From positions 4,877,769 to 4,941,768 of the forward strand of contig NZ_OY761461.1 of assembly GCF_963664555.1 (NCBI RefSeq): a stretch of 64,000 nt of DNA, written 5' to 3'. The notes beneath the pieces are model-generated. The model saw only the letters and a program-made list of their open reading frames with translations. It was not told the origin of the DNA and did not search any database. This DNA comes from Labilibaculum sp. GTDB lineage: Bacteria > Bacteroidota > Bacteroidia > Bacteroidales > Marinifilaceae. Shown piece after piece: positions 1 to 8,537 of the stretch; the first letter of the stretch is position 1, and every line of letters starts with the position of its first letter. Made by a program: the position numbers and the translations under genes.

Positions 1-1089
1 ACAGGTTCTCTTGGTCTTTCATCCAGAGTTACTCTATTCAGTGGTTTTCAAAAATGGAATTCAGTTAAACAAAACGAATTGGATCTTAAAGCTAATTTGC
101 AGGATGTTGAAAAAGCAAAAGAAGATTTAGCACTAAATATCACATCTTACTATTTGGATATTTTATTTAAAAAAGAACTTCTTCAGGTTGCACACGAACA
201 ATTAAAAGTTACTGAGCTTCAGATTAAAAGAACAGAAGTTTTGGTAGAAGCAGGAACTCTGCCAAAAGGAACTTTAATGGAACAAAAAGCACAGGCTGCA
301 CGCGAAGATCTTGCTGTTGTTAACGCACAAAATGCTCTTGATATCGCTTTGCTTGATCTGGCTCAGCTATTGGACCTGGAAGACTCAAAAGGTTTTGATA
401 TCCAAACACCTGAACTCCCTGTTTTAAATGCAACCAAATCTATGGCTGATCCGGAATCAGTTTTTATCAATGCATTAACATTTCGTCCGGAAATGAAAGC
501 AGCGCAATACCGTTTGGAAAGTTCTGAAAAAGGTTTAATTATTGCCAAAGGTCAGCGTACTCCAACTTTATCTATGTCGGGATCATGGAATTCCGGTTAT
601 CGCAGAAATCAACCAGAATATGGCATTGCTGCAGATGGAAGTCCTATAATTATCAGAAAAGAAATGAAATTGAACGATCAGTTAAGATTATTTGAATCAA
701 AGAGTTTTGGTTTCAACTTAAGTATCCCAATTTTTAACGGAGGTAGTGTTAATCGAAACATTAGCAACGCAAAAGTAAATATCGACCGTTCCAAATTGAA
801 TATGGAAAACTCTAAAAATGCTCTTCGAAAAGATATTCAACAGGCTCATGCCAATGCCAAGGCGGCTATGAAAAAGTTTTTCTCCAGTGAAACAGCAGTT
901 TCATCAACCGAAGAAGCCTTCCGTTATACTGAAGAAAAATTCAACCTCGGTTTAGTTAATTCTGTAGATTACAATCAAGAAAAAAACAATCTTTTTAAAT
1001 CTAAATCAGATTTACTGCAAGCGAAATACGAATACATATTCCGCACCAAAATTCTTGACTTCTATAATGGTATCGAAATAAGTTTATAA
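1..1089 (+). CDS. TolC-family outer membrane efflux protein (5'-truncated by window edge)
   Basis: The reading frame is open from base 1, so the gene starts upstream of the window; the TTG at 79 is an internal leucine codon. The visible 362 residues are rich in long amphipathic helices, with repeated heptad-like stretches and the short motifs typical of the TolC/OEP fold: a first helical half, a loop with FRPEMKAAQYRLESSEKGL, then a beta segment (SFGFNLSIPIFNGG) and a second helical half. TolC proteins form the trimeric outer-membrane and periplasmic duct of RND, ABC or MFS efflux pumps and type I secretion systems. The pump partners would lie upstream and are not visible, so the substrate is unknown. 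A strong terminator follows the stop, so the operon ends here. Confidence 0.9.
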   Translation, partial: TGSLGLSSRVTLFSGFQKWNSVKQNELDLKANLQDVEKAKEDLALNITSYYLDILFKKELLQVAHEQLKVTELQIKRTEVLVEAGTLPKGTLMEQKAQAAREDLAVVNAQNALDIALLDLAQLLDLEDSKGFDIQTPELPVLNATKSMADPESVFINALTFRPEMKAAQYRLESSEKGLIIAKGQRTPTLSMSGSWNSGYRRNQPEYGIAADGSPIIIRKEMKLNDQLRLFESKSFGFNLSIPIFNGGSVNRNISNAKVNIDRSKLNMENSKNALRKDIQQAHANAKAAMKKFFSSETAVSSTEEAFRYTEEKFNLGLVNSVDYNQEKNNLFKSKSDLLQAKYEYIFRTKILDFYNGIEISL

Positions 1090-1108
1090 TCAAGTTTCAA
1101 ATTCAAAA

Positions 1109-1143
1109 AAACTCTCAGCCCATTTCGGTTGGGAGTTTTTTTT
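1109..1143 (+). terminator. Rho-independent terminator after the TolC gene
   Basis: An 11-bp stem (AACTCTCAGCC against GGTTGGGAGTT, two G-U pairs) is followed by a run of eight or more T. Confidence 0.85.
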
Positions 1144-1317
1144 AGCCGGTAAGTGTTTCCTTCTAATTATTTGTCTTAGTAATAGAACTACGCTTAAAAA
1201 GCACATTATTTTCCTATTTTAATGAATTTGGATAGTACACTGGTCATATATTTGAACTGTTATCGTTCACAATTAGTATTTTATCCTTTATTTTGCATTG
1301 ATTTTAAATTTTATCAA

Positions 1318-2031
1318 ATGGCATTACTATTACATATAGAGACATCTACAGCGGTTTGTTCTGTTGCATTGGGAAAAGATGGAGTTTTACTGGCTCTTAA
1401 AGAGACGAAAGAAGGAATGAAACACGCAACTCACTTAACGGTTTTTATTCAAAACATTTTAAAGGAAAATAATTTAACTACAAGCAATTTAGACGGTGTT
1501 GTTATTAGCATGGGACCAGGATCATATACCGGCTTACGTATTGGTGTATCAACAGCCAAAGGAATTTGTTATGGAGCCAACCTGCCGCTAATCTCAATAA
1601 ACACTTTGCAGGCAATGACAAAGCCATTGTTGGAAAATAAGGATGTTATCAATCAATTAACCAATCCACAGGAAGCCTATTACTGTCCAATGATCGATGC
1701 AAGAAGAATGGAAGTTTACACTGCCTTTTTCAATTGTAAAAATGAATTGGTTGGAGATATTTCTGCTGATATTATCGATGAAAGCTCCTACTCAAAAGTC
1801 CTTTCGGAAAGAGAAATTATTTTCTTTGGTGATGGTTCTTCCAAGTGCAAAGAAGTAATCAAAAGTAAAAATGGCATCTTTCTTGACAACGTAACACCAT
1901 CAGCAGTAGGAATGATAGAACTGGCTGAAATAAAATTCCAAAATCAAGAATTTGAAGATGTAGCCTATTTTGAGCCCTTTTATCTGAAAGATTTTGTTGC
2001 TACTACTTCTAAAAAGAATATCTTTAATTAA
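1318..2031 (+). CDS. tsaB: tRNA threonylcarbamoyladenosine biosynthesis protein TsaB
   Basis: TsaB is the inactive ASKHA-fold partner of TsaD. It helps transfer the threonylcarbamoyl group to A37 of ANN-decoding tRNAs in the cytoplasm. The start was placed at ATG 1318 because the protein then opens with MALLLHIETSTAVCSVAL, the classic N-terminal strand and loop of this family; the 32 residues in frame upstream are AT-rich and do not fit it. The MGPGSYTGLRIG motif (residues ~62-73) is the diagnostic TsaB signature, followed by the KGICYG helix. The length of 237 residues is normal. The DUF3108 gene follows after 18 bp, so the two are probably co-transcribed. Confidence 0.93.
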   Translation: MALLLHIETSTAVCSVALGKDGVLLALKETKEGMKHATHLTVFIQNILKENNLTTSNLDGVVISMGPGSYTGLRIGVSTAKGICYGANLPLISINTLQAMTKPLLENKDVINQLTNPQEAYYCPMIDARRMEVYTAFFNCKNELVGDISADIIDESSYSKVLSEREIIFFGDGSSKCKEVIKSKNGIFLDNVTPSAVGMIELAEIKFQNQEFEDVAYFEPFYLKDFVATTSKKNIFN

Positions 2032-2049
2032 GAATCAACAATAATTCAT

Positions 2050-2817
2050 ATGCATAAATTATCTCTGAGCATCCTTCTAATTTTTCTAAGCCACACACTT
2101 TTATTGGCCGATTTTCCTATTAAGGATACCAAAAAAGGAGAAAATCTAAGATATGTTATACATTATGGAATTATTCGGGGAGGAAAAGCAAACCTGAAAA
2201 TCAGAAGTGAAAACATAGATGGCAAAGATTTGTATCATGCAACTCTAACTGGGAAAACTGTCGGATTATTCAATTCGCTGTATAAAGTGAAAGATACTTA
2301 CGAGAGTTTTATTAATCCTGCAACCCTATTGCCAGAAAGAGCAATCCGGGATATTCGCGAAGGAAATTACAAAAGGTATACTGAAATAGTTTTTGATCGG
2401 GAAAAGAATGAGGTAAATTCCTCACGTTCCGGAATTCATAAAGTACCCGAAGGAATACATGATATATTGTCGGCTTTTTACTTTGCAAGAGCCAATTATT
2501 TCAATTCAAACCTAAAAATTGGAGAAGTAGTCAAGATTCAAACTCACTTCTCTGATGAATTGTTTCTTCTTCAATTCAGATTCATGGGATATGAAACAAT
2601 TAACAGCAAAATTGGAGATGTAAACTGTTATAAGTTCATCCCAATTGTAGCAACAGGCAGAGCATTTAAAGATGAAGATGATATGACTATCTGGATATCT
2701 GCCGATACAAATCGAATTCCGGTCCGCGTACAATTCGATCTTTTTATTGGTTCATTGCGTTGCGATTTGATGAATTTTTCGGATTTCTCCTATGACTCAC
2801 TCTTGGATAACGACTAA
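2050..2817 (+). CDS. DUF3108 domain-containing exported protein
   Basis: A 255-residue protein with an N-terminal hydrophobic signal sequence (about residues 1-20, ending near LLLADFP). The rest is beta-rich and matches the DUF3108 pattern: a GENLRYVIHYGIIRGG start, a KDTYESFINPATLLPERAIRD segment, and a C-terminal stretch around IWISADTNRIPVRVQ. DUF3108 proteins are common in Bacteroidota and proteobacteria and are thought to be periplasmic or outer-membrane associated, with a lipocalin-like shape; their molecular role is not established. It sits 18 bp after tsaB, probably in one transcript. The function is left unassigned. Confidence 0.85.
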   Translation: MHKLSLSILLIFLSHTLLLADFPIKDTKKGENLRYVIHYGIIRGGKANLKIRSENIDGKDLYHATLTGKTVGLFNSLYKVKDTYESFINPATLLPERAIRDIREGNYKRYTEIVFDREKNEVNSSRSGIHKVPEGIHDILSAFYFARANYFNSNLKIGEVVKIQTHFSDELFLLQFRFMGYETINSKIGDVNCYKFIPIVATGRAFKDEDDMTIWISADTNRIPVRVQFDLFIGSLRCDLMNFSDFSYDSLLDND

Positions 2818-2888
2818 TTTTTTGCCATTTCCGAGGTATCTATTTCAAACAAAGCCTCATAATATTTCAGAATATTAATTGTTTACCC

Positions 2889-2896
2889 TATTTTTG
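2889..2896 (+). promoter_or_regulatory. Probable -7 box of the efp promoter
   Basis: TATTTTTG fits the Bacteroidota -7 consensus TAnnTTTG and lies about 65 bp before the efp start. No clear -33 TTG at proper spacing was found, so this is tentative. Confidence 0.4.
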
Positions 2897-2962
2897 CAAA
2901 ACTCAAAAGAAAACGAAACTTTTCTTTTCTTAGAAATGATTATTAAAATTTAATATTATATC

Positions 2963-3532
2963 ATGGCATCTACTACAGATTTTAAAAATGGAATGTGTAT
3001 CCACTATAAAGGAGATTTATATACCATTGTTCAATTCCAACACGTAAAACCAGGTAAAGGTCCTGCCTTTGTTAGAACAAAACTTAAAAATGTTAAAACA
3101 GGTAAGGTTATTGACAATACGTTTAACTCTGGTGTTAAAATTGACATAGCCCGTATTGAAAGACGCCCTCATCAATTCCTTTACAAAGATGATATGGGAT
3201 ATAATTTGATGCATACAGAAACATACGAGCAAATTGTTTTACCTGAAGAATTGTTTAACGCAGCTGACCTTTTAAAAGAAGGTGAAATGGTGGAAGCCGT
3301 TTTCCATGCTGACACAGAAACGCCATTGTATGTTGATCTTCCTGCTCACGTTGTGATGGAGGTTACATATACCGAACCAGGTTTGCGGGGAGATAGTTCA
3401 TCTACCTCATCCTTGAAAGCTGCAACTGTTGAAAGCGGTGCGACCATAATGGTACCTTTATTTATCAACACAGGCGATTTAATTAAAATTGACACACGCG
3501 ACCACTCTTATTCAGAGCGAGTAAAAGCATAG
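2963..3532 (+). CDS. efp: Translation elongation factor P
   Basis: EF-P binds between the P and E sites of the ribosome and relieves stalling at polyproline stretches. The 189-residue length is normal for three beta-barrel domains. The N-terminal KOW-like domain carries the loop KPGKGPAF, whose Lys32 occupies the position that is modified in some bacteria; no epmA/epmB or other modification gene is seen nearby. The C-terminal OB domain ends with the conserved GDLIKIDTRDHSYSERVKA. The gene is monocistronic: it has its own likely promoter and is closed by a strong terminator. Confidence 0.97.
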   Translation: MASTTDFKNGMCIHYKGDLYTIVQFQHVKPGKGPAFVRTKLKNVKTGKVIDNTFNSGVKIDIARIERRPHQFLYKDDMGYNLMHTETYEQIVLPEELFNAADLLKEGEMVEAVFHADTETPLYVDLPAHVVMEVTYTEPGLRGDSSSTSSLKAATVESGATIMVPLFINTGDLIKIDTRDHSYSERVKA

Positions 3533-3551
3533 TTTTTATAAACTCATCATC

Positions 3552-3586
3552 AAAAAAGGATTCTTTATGGAATCCTTTTTTTTTTT
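3552..3586 (+). terminator. Rho-independent terminator after efp
   Basis: Stem AAAAAAGGATTC against GAATCCTTTTTT with a short loop, followed by a long T run. Confidence 0.9.
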
Positions 3587-3651
3587 CAAATTTTCGATTG
3601 GCTAATGATTTGATATTTCCTAAATTAGCATGAAACATAAATCCCCCTATT

Positions 3652-4881
3652 GTGATCAAGCAACAATCTGTTAACAGCAAATTTAAGCTCAACTTAATCC
3701 TTAAAATTACTCAGGCGATTAATGAAAACTTATCAATTGACGAGCTTTTACAACAGTATAAACATATTTTATTTGAAGATCTCAAGATTGGGAAAATTGC
3801 GGTTTATAAATTTAGTTCCCACTGGGAAAAATTATTGATATCCGGCATTTCAAAAGAATGCATTGATAAGATCAAAATTGGAAAACACTTAAGCAGTATT
3901 TCTGAAATCACCTATATATCGCGTGATTTACCCGAAGTATTCTGGTCTTTTGATTTTATTATTCCGGTTATCCACAAAAATTCGGTTCTTGCATACATCC
4001 TAATTGGTGATATTGATGAAGAAATGGAAGGAATGAGCCCGGCAATCAAACACCTTAGCTTCATACAAACCATTTCCAATATTATTATTGTGGCAATGGA
4101 GAACAAACGCCTGTACAAACAATTATTGATTCAGGAAGCTTTTAAGAAGGAAATGGAATTGGCTTCAAAAATCCAAAGCCTTCTAATTCCCAATCAAAGC
4201 TCTTTACCGCAAAATCAATATATTTCTACCTGCGGATATTATCAGCCACACTTTGAAATTGGCGGCGATTATTATGATTTTATCAACTTTAACGATCAGG
4301 AATTGGGATTTTGCATTGGCGATGTTTCAGGAAAAGGAATCCCGGCAGCCCTAATCATGTCTAATTTTCAAGCCACATTGCGGGCGCTTTTCCGGCCCGA
4401 AACACCACTGGATGAACTCATGATTCAATTGAACCAAAAAGTGTGCGACAATTCAAGCAGTGAGAAATTTCTGACTTTCTTTATTGGAATTTACAATTAC
4501 ACTACCAGAAAGCTAAAATATGTGAATGCAAGCCATCACCCTCCACTTCTTTACAATTTTGAAAATGGAGAAACTACCTTACTAAAAAAAGGATGCATTG
4601 GTTTGGGTATGCTCGATGAAATCCCAGCCATATCAATTGGAGAAATTACAATCAATGAGCACTCAAAGCTACTTTGCTATACTGATGGATTAATAGAACT
4701 GGAAAGAGATGATCAAATGGAAGTAGGCGTTCAGTTCTTAACCAAAATGTTCGCAACACAAAAAAATATTTCAAATACCTTTACAGATCTGATACATCAC
4801 ATTGATATTGGAAAAAAGAATAAAGCCGTAATAGACGATATCTCATTGTTCGGCATTGAGTTCAAAACAACACAAATGTAA
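3652..4881 (+). CDS. RsbU/SpoIIE-type PP2C serine phosphatase with N-terminal GAF-like domain
   Basis: The start is GTG 3652: the frame is closed by a stop at 3631-3633 and holds no other start between. The N-terminal ~160 residues look like a GAF-type sensory domain. A short helical linker (FKKEMELASKIQSLLIP) leads to a SpoIIE/PP2C domain from about residue 195 to the end. It carries the metal-binding signature GGDYYD (204-209) and the GDVSGKGIPAALIMS motif with Asp224, then LLCYTDGLIE. Such proteins dephosphorylate anti-sigma-factor antagonists in partner-switching pathways. No anti-sigma kinase or STAS antagonist is encoded next to it, so its partners must lie elsewhere. It is monocistronic, between two terminators. 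Confidence 0.9.
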   Translation: MIKQQSVNSKFKLNLILKITQAINENLSIDELLQQYKHILFEDLKIGKIAVYKFSSHWEKLLISGISKECIDKIKIGKHLSSISEITYISRDLPEVFWSFDFIIPVIHKNSVLAYILIGDIDEEMEGMSPAIKHLSFIQTISNIIIVAMENKRLYKQLLIQEAFKKEMELASKIQSLLIPNQSSLPQNQYISTCGYYQPHFEIGGDYYDFINFNDQELGFCIGDVSGKGIPAALIMSNFQATLRALFRPETPLDELMIQLNQKVCDNSSSEKFLTFFIGIYNYTTRKLKYVNASHHPPLLYNFENGETTLLKKGCIGLGMLDEIPAISIGEITINEHSKLLCYTDGLIELERDDQMEVGVQFLTKMFATQKNISNTFTDLIHHIDIGKKNKAVIDDISLFGIEFKTTQM

Positions 4882-4910
4882 AAAGGATCGGCATTAGCCG
4901 ATCCTTTTTA
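4881..4910. terminator. Bidirectional terminator between the phosphatase and the convergent lipoprotein gene
   Basis: A perfect 12-bp inverted repeat AAAAGGATCGGC / GCCGATCCTTTT with loop ATTA. The A and T flanks allow use on both strands, which suits the convergent gene pair. Confidence 0.9.
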
Positions 4911-4927
4911 ATTTAAATAAGATTTCC

Positions 4928-5377
4928 TTATTGTATTTCGAAAGCGATATCTTTTGAAACTGATTTTCCAGCAGTATCTTTAACTGTTACAGAAAACTTA
5001 TAAGCTCCGGGCATAGCATTATCAGGAGTTGCAATATTAAAGCTAATTACTTTTGACACTCCGGAAATAGCAGGTACTGCATTTCCAGCGGCATCAGTAT
5101 CCGAAAGACTATTAAAACTAAACTCTTCAACAGTTTTTACAGACTTAACTCCAGTATACGATACCGTTACAGTATAAGATGCTAATGCAACATTATCCGT
5201 GGCAGTAAAATTGACACTTAAATTTGCACCAGCTGTAACTATTGTACTTGTTGTTGGACTAGCAATTGTAACTGTAGGAGCAACTGTATCTTCTTTGTCA
5301 TCGCCACCACCGCTACCGCCGCAGCTCATCATACCTATTGAGAAAAGAACGATAAGGGCATACTTTAAGAATTTCAT
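4928..5377 (-). CDS. Small Ig-like (DUF4625-type) lipoprotein
   Basis: Start chosen at ATG 5377, giving MKFLKYALIVLFSIGMMSC, a typical lipoprotein signal with the lipobox GMMSC; an in-frame ATG at 5410 would add 11 polar residues before the signal. After the acylated cysteine comes a glycine-rich spacer (GGSGGGDDKEDT), common in surface-exposed Bacteroidota lipoproteins. A single beta-sandwich follows, built on TVAPTVTIASP, NFTATDNVALASYTV and the C-terminal FSVTVKDTAGKSVSKDI. This is the general layout of DUF4625/Ig-like domains. The role is unknown; it is probably surface or periplasmic. Monocistronic, sharing a terminator with the opposite phosphatase gene. Confidence 0.75.
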   Translation of the reverse strand: MKFLKYALIVLFSIGMMSCGGSGGGDDKEDTVAPTVTIASPTTSTIVTAGANLSVNFTATDNVALASYTVTVSYTGVKSVKTVEEFSFNSLSDTDAAGNAVPAISGVSKVISFNIATPDNAMPGAYKFSVTVKDTAGKSVSKDIAFEIQ

Positions 5378-5438
5378 ATAATCTGATTTTAGTTTGTGAT
5401 TTAGTTTCATCTAATAAAAATAGTTGATAGCTAGCAAA

Positions 5439-6731
5439 CTAACAAGCAACTACAAGGAAATAATTCTTTTTCCCCTTTTGAACCAAAAAATATTTATCTG
5501 CAATTAAATGCTCATTTGTAATCAGCATCTCCGGATTATCAACTTTTTCCTTATTAATACTGATTGCATTGCCTTTAAAAAGTCTTCTTAATTCTCCTTT
5601 CGATGGAAATACATCGGTTTTTACAGCTAATAATTCCAAAATATCGATACCATTGTCAAATTCAGACTTACTAACAGAAAATTGAGGTACTCCTTCAAAA
5701 ACTGATAAGAATGTCTCTTCATCCAATTTTTTCAAAACATCAGCTGTGGCTTTTCCAAATAAAATTTGAGATGCTTCAACTGCTGTATTGTAATCTTCTT
5801 CGGAGTGAATCATGATAGTTACCTCTTTAGCCAACCTCTGCTGCAATTTTCTCATATGAGGAGCTTCCTGATGTTCTTCTATCAGAGCAAAAATTTCTTC
5901 TTTCGGAAGAAGTGTGAATATTTTAAGGTATTTCGCGGCATCTTCATCAGAGGTGTTCAACCAAAACTGGTAGAATTTATAAGGCGAAGTACGTTTAGGA
6001 TCTAACCAAATATTTCCTGATTCTGTTTTTCCGAACTTTCCACCATCTGCTTTAGTAATCAGCGGACAAGTTATCGCAAAAGCAGTACCACTTTCTTTTC
6101 GGCGAATTAATTCTGTTCCGGTAGTAATGTTTCCCCACTGATCGGAACCACCCATTTGCAATTTGCAGTTCTTAGTTCGGTAAAGTTCCAAAAAGTCGGT
6201 TCCCTGCACTAATTGGTAAGTAAATTCGGTAAAAGACATTCCTGATTTAGAATCAGCACTTAATCTTTTCTTTACAGAATCCTTACTCATCATATAGTTC
6301 ACAGTAAGGTGTTTGCCAATATCACGAATAAAATCAAGAAAGGTAAAGTCCTTCATCCAATCGTAATTGTTCACCATTTCGGCAGCATTTGCGGCATCTG
6401 AATCAAAATCCATGAACTTGGAAAGCTGCGCACGCAAACATTCCTGATTGTGACGAAGAGTTTTTTCATCCAGTAGATTTCTTTCCTGAGATTTCCCTGA
6501 AGGATCTCCGATCATGCCGGTTGCTCCACCTACCAATACAATTGGCTTGTGCCCTGATACCTGAAAATGTTTTAACATCATTACACCAACAAGGTGTCCG
6601 ATGTGCAGTGAATCTGCCGTAGGATCAATTCCTACATAAGCTGATGTTAGTTCTTTTGCAAGTTGTTCTTCTATTCCAGGCATCATATCGTGAATCATGC
6701 CCCGCCACTGGAGTTCCTCAATAAAATTCAT
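5439..6731 (-). CDS. tyrS: Tyrosyl-tRNA synthetase
   Basis: Class I aminoacyl-tRNA synthetase that charges tRNA-Tyr. The HIGH motif is at residues 43-46 (SLHIGHLVG), the tyrosine-specific segment TDFLELYRTKNC and MGGSDQWGN are present, and the KMSKS-equivalent loop is KFGKTES (232-238), usual for bacterial TyrRS. A C-terminal S4-like RNA-binding domain (about 360-430) includes the segment SKGELRRLFKGNAISINKEKV. Its 430 residues match the bacterial family. It is transcribed alone; the gap to the DUF3667 gene shows no clear promoter. Confidence 0.97.
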   Translation of the reverse strand: MNFIEELQWRGMIHDMMPGIEEQLAKELTSAYVGIDPTADSLHIGHLVGVMMLKHFQVSGHKPIVLVGGATGMIGDPSGKSQERNLLDEKTLRHNQECLRAQLSKFMDFDSDAANAAEMVNNYDWMKDFTFLDFIRDIGKHLTVNYMMSKDSVKKRLSADSKSGMSFTEFTYQLVQGTDFLELYRTKNCKLQMGGSDQWGNITTGTELIRRKESGTAFAITCPLITKADGGKFGKTESGNIWLDPKRTSPYKFYQFWLNTSDEDAAKYLKIFTLLPKEEIFALIEEHQEAPHMRKLQQRLAKEVTIMIHSEEDYNTAVEASQILFGKATADVLKKLDEETFLSVFEGVPQFSVSKSEFDNGIDILELLAVKTDVFPSKGELRRLFKGNAISINKEKVDNPEMLITNEHLIADKYFLVQKGKKNYFLVVAC

Positions 6732-6831
6732 TTGTTCTGTATTTAATTTCCTGATAGGAATCTAATTATCAATTTTTCTATTTGAATGGCAAAGATAAGA
6801 ATTTTACCATTTTATTATGCTGTAATTTTTT

Positions 6832-7860
6832 CTATTCAACAACCAGCGAAATCAAACTGTATAAAATCCCCGATATTAGTAAAATATTATAGATAAAAGA
6901 AAGCATAAAGAATTTCACAATTGTTTTTATCCATGATTGCCGATAATAAAATTTCAAGGCCAGAAAAAGCTGTACGGGAATCAATAAATACAAATAAAAA
7001 GCAAACTGATGAACAAATTCTAATTTGGTCATTATCAACAGCTCACTAACAATCACAATCACAAAAATAAAAGAATGAAAATTAAGTGATATTAATAAAT
7101 GTTCTAACAAATAATGCTTCCTGCGGATGTAAAACAGTGCCAAAAACAAAGCAAATACCGGAAGTATAATCAGCAAGGTTTGTGATAATTTTTTATAGAC
7201 ATTATCCATCATCAAGGTCGGATTTAACTTCCACATGTCAATCACACGTTTTATATCAGAATTTCCGAACTTGTTATTCTTCCCTCCCTTTCCGCCAAAA
7301 GTAATTGATTGCGCCGTTTGTGCAGTATCCTGACTAATATTTAAGTTAAACAATCCTTTTTTTAGTTCTGAATTGGTCAAAGAATCTGACTCCAAGCTAT
7401 CTATCTGGTTTTTATTTTCATCAACCATATCCTCGAAATAGGATAACACATCAACATCTTTTCCTTCCCCTGTTGTAAAAGTAAAGTTTTTTTCTGCCTG
7501 GGTTTCGGGCATGTGGTTGTGGGAAAGCAGTAAAAATGCAAAAAAAGTAAGAAATAGATACAGTCGAAAAGGTGGCGTATATCTGGCTCTTTTTCCTTTC
7601 ATAAATTCTTTGGTAAGATAACCCGGACGAACAAATAGCGGGACTATCGTATGAAGAAATTTATTATCAAGCGATAGAGCATCACCAAGCGATTCGGACA
7701 AGACACTAAAAAAAGGTCTGTGAAAATCTTTTACCGACTGACCACAATTGGAACAAAAACTTCCATTAACCGGATGTTCACAATTGGCACAAAACCCCTC
7801 AAAATGAAAAACTTTCCTTTTGGGAAGTTTTTGAATGTACTTCTTAATTATTTCTTTCAT
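6832..7860 (-). CDS. DUF3667 membrane protein with N-terminal zinc ribbon
   Basis: The N-terminus holds a CxxC...CxxC zinc ribbon (Cys24, 27, 36, 39; CANCEHPVNGSFCSNCGQ), diagnostic of DUF3667. A soluble segment and a hydrophobic helix near 100-118 follow, then a polar loop of about 100 residues, then roughly four transmembrane helices between 225 and 340. The family is widespread in Bacteroidota and has no established function. The start codon overlaps the stop of the upstream cvpA-like gene by one base (7860), so the two are almost certainly translationally coupled. Confidence 0.85.
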   Translation of the reverse strand: MKEIIKKYIQKLPKRKVFHFEGFCANCEHPVNGSFCSNCGQSVKDFHRPFFSVLSESLGDALSLDNKFLHTIVPLFVRPGYLTKEFMKGKRARYTPPFRLYLFLTFFAFLLLSHNHMPETQAEKNFTFTTGEGKDVDVLSYFEDMVDENKNQIDSLESDSLTNSELKKGLFNLNISQDTAQTAQSITFGGKGGKNNKFGNSDIKRVIDMWKLNPTLMMDNVYKKLSQTLLIILPVFALFLALFYIRRKHYLLEHLLISLNFHSFIFVIVIVSELLIMTKLEFVHQFAFYLYLLIPVQLFLALKFYYRQSWIKTIVKFFMLSFIYNILLISGILYSLISLVVE

Positions 7861-8402
7861 TAGACTTCAAGAGGGAGTTCTTTTTTCACTTTTTCCTTAA
7901 TCTTTTCTTTCGTATCACTAAAATCTGAATTAAACAATTCAAACATCTTTTCCGAAACAGTTGTCATTGGACTATATAAGTAGCTTTCATCCTTTTTTTC
8001 ATCTGAAATAAATTCAAATTTCCGATCTAAATAATCAACAAAATAGACAATAATACCGATTATAATAATCCCCTTCATTAAACCAAATACCATTCCCAAA
8101 ATTCGGTTAAACATCCCTAAAGCAACAGCTTCAACAAGTGAATTGAGAAGCTTGCCAATGATATGAACAATAATTACAATGACAATAAATGTGATTCCAA
8201 ATGAAATGTATCCCATATATTCGGAGTCGTAATTAAAACGATCCCTTATGAATTGCGCCGTAAAATCGGAGAAATGAATGGCACCATAGATCCCTAATAC
8301 TAAAGCAATCAAGGTAGCAATCTCAAAGATGAAACCATTCTTAAAACCTTTAACCATTACCCAAAGCAATGGAATACCTATCAATATATCAATAATATTC
8401 AT
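7860..8402 (-). CDS. CvpA family membrane protein
   Basis: Start placed at ATG 8402, giving MNIIDILIGIPLLWVMVKGF, the typical CvpA N-terminus; the frame extends to 8489 but those 29 residues do not fit the family. The 180-residue protein has four hydrophobic helices, the glycine-rich GFKNGFIFEIATLIAL region, and a loop with FNRILGMVFGLMKG, all standard for CvpA. In E. coli CvpA is needed for colicin V production and affects envelope homeostasis; the biochemical role is unclear. It is the first gene of a two-gene operon with the DUF3667 gene. Confidence 0.88.
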   Translation of the reverse strand: MNIIDILIGIPLLWVMVKGFKNGFIFEIATLIALVLGIYGAIHFSDFTAQFIRDRFNYDSEYMGYISFGITFIVIVIIVHIIGKLLNSLVEAVALGMFNRILGMVFGLMKGIIIIGIIVYFVDYLDRKFEFISDEKKDESYLYSPMTTVSEKMFELFNSDFSDTKEKIKEKVKKELPLEV

Positions 8403-8537
8403 TTGTAATGCGTTTCTAATTTGACAATGATCACCAAATATAAGTAAAAACCAACATAACCTGAGCATAATATTTAGATTAAGAAACAAGACCTCAATTA
8501 AAATTTCTTTATATTTAAATCAGTAAACTATTCAAAT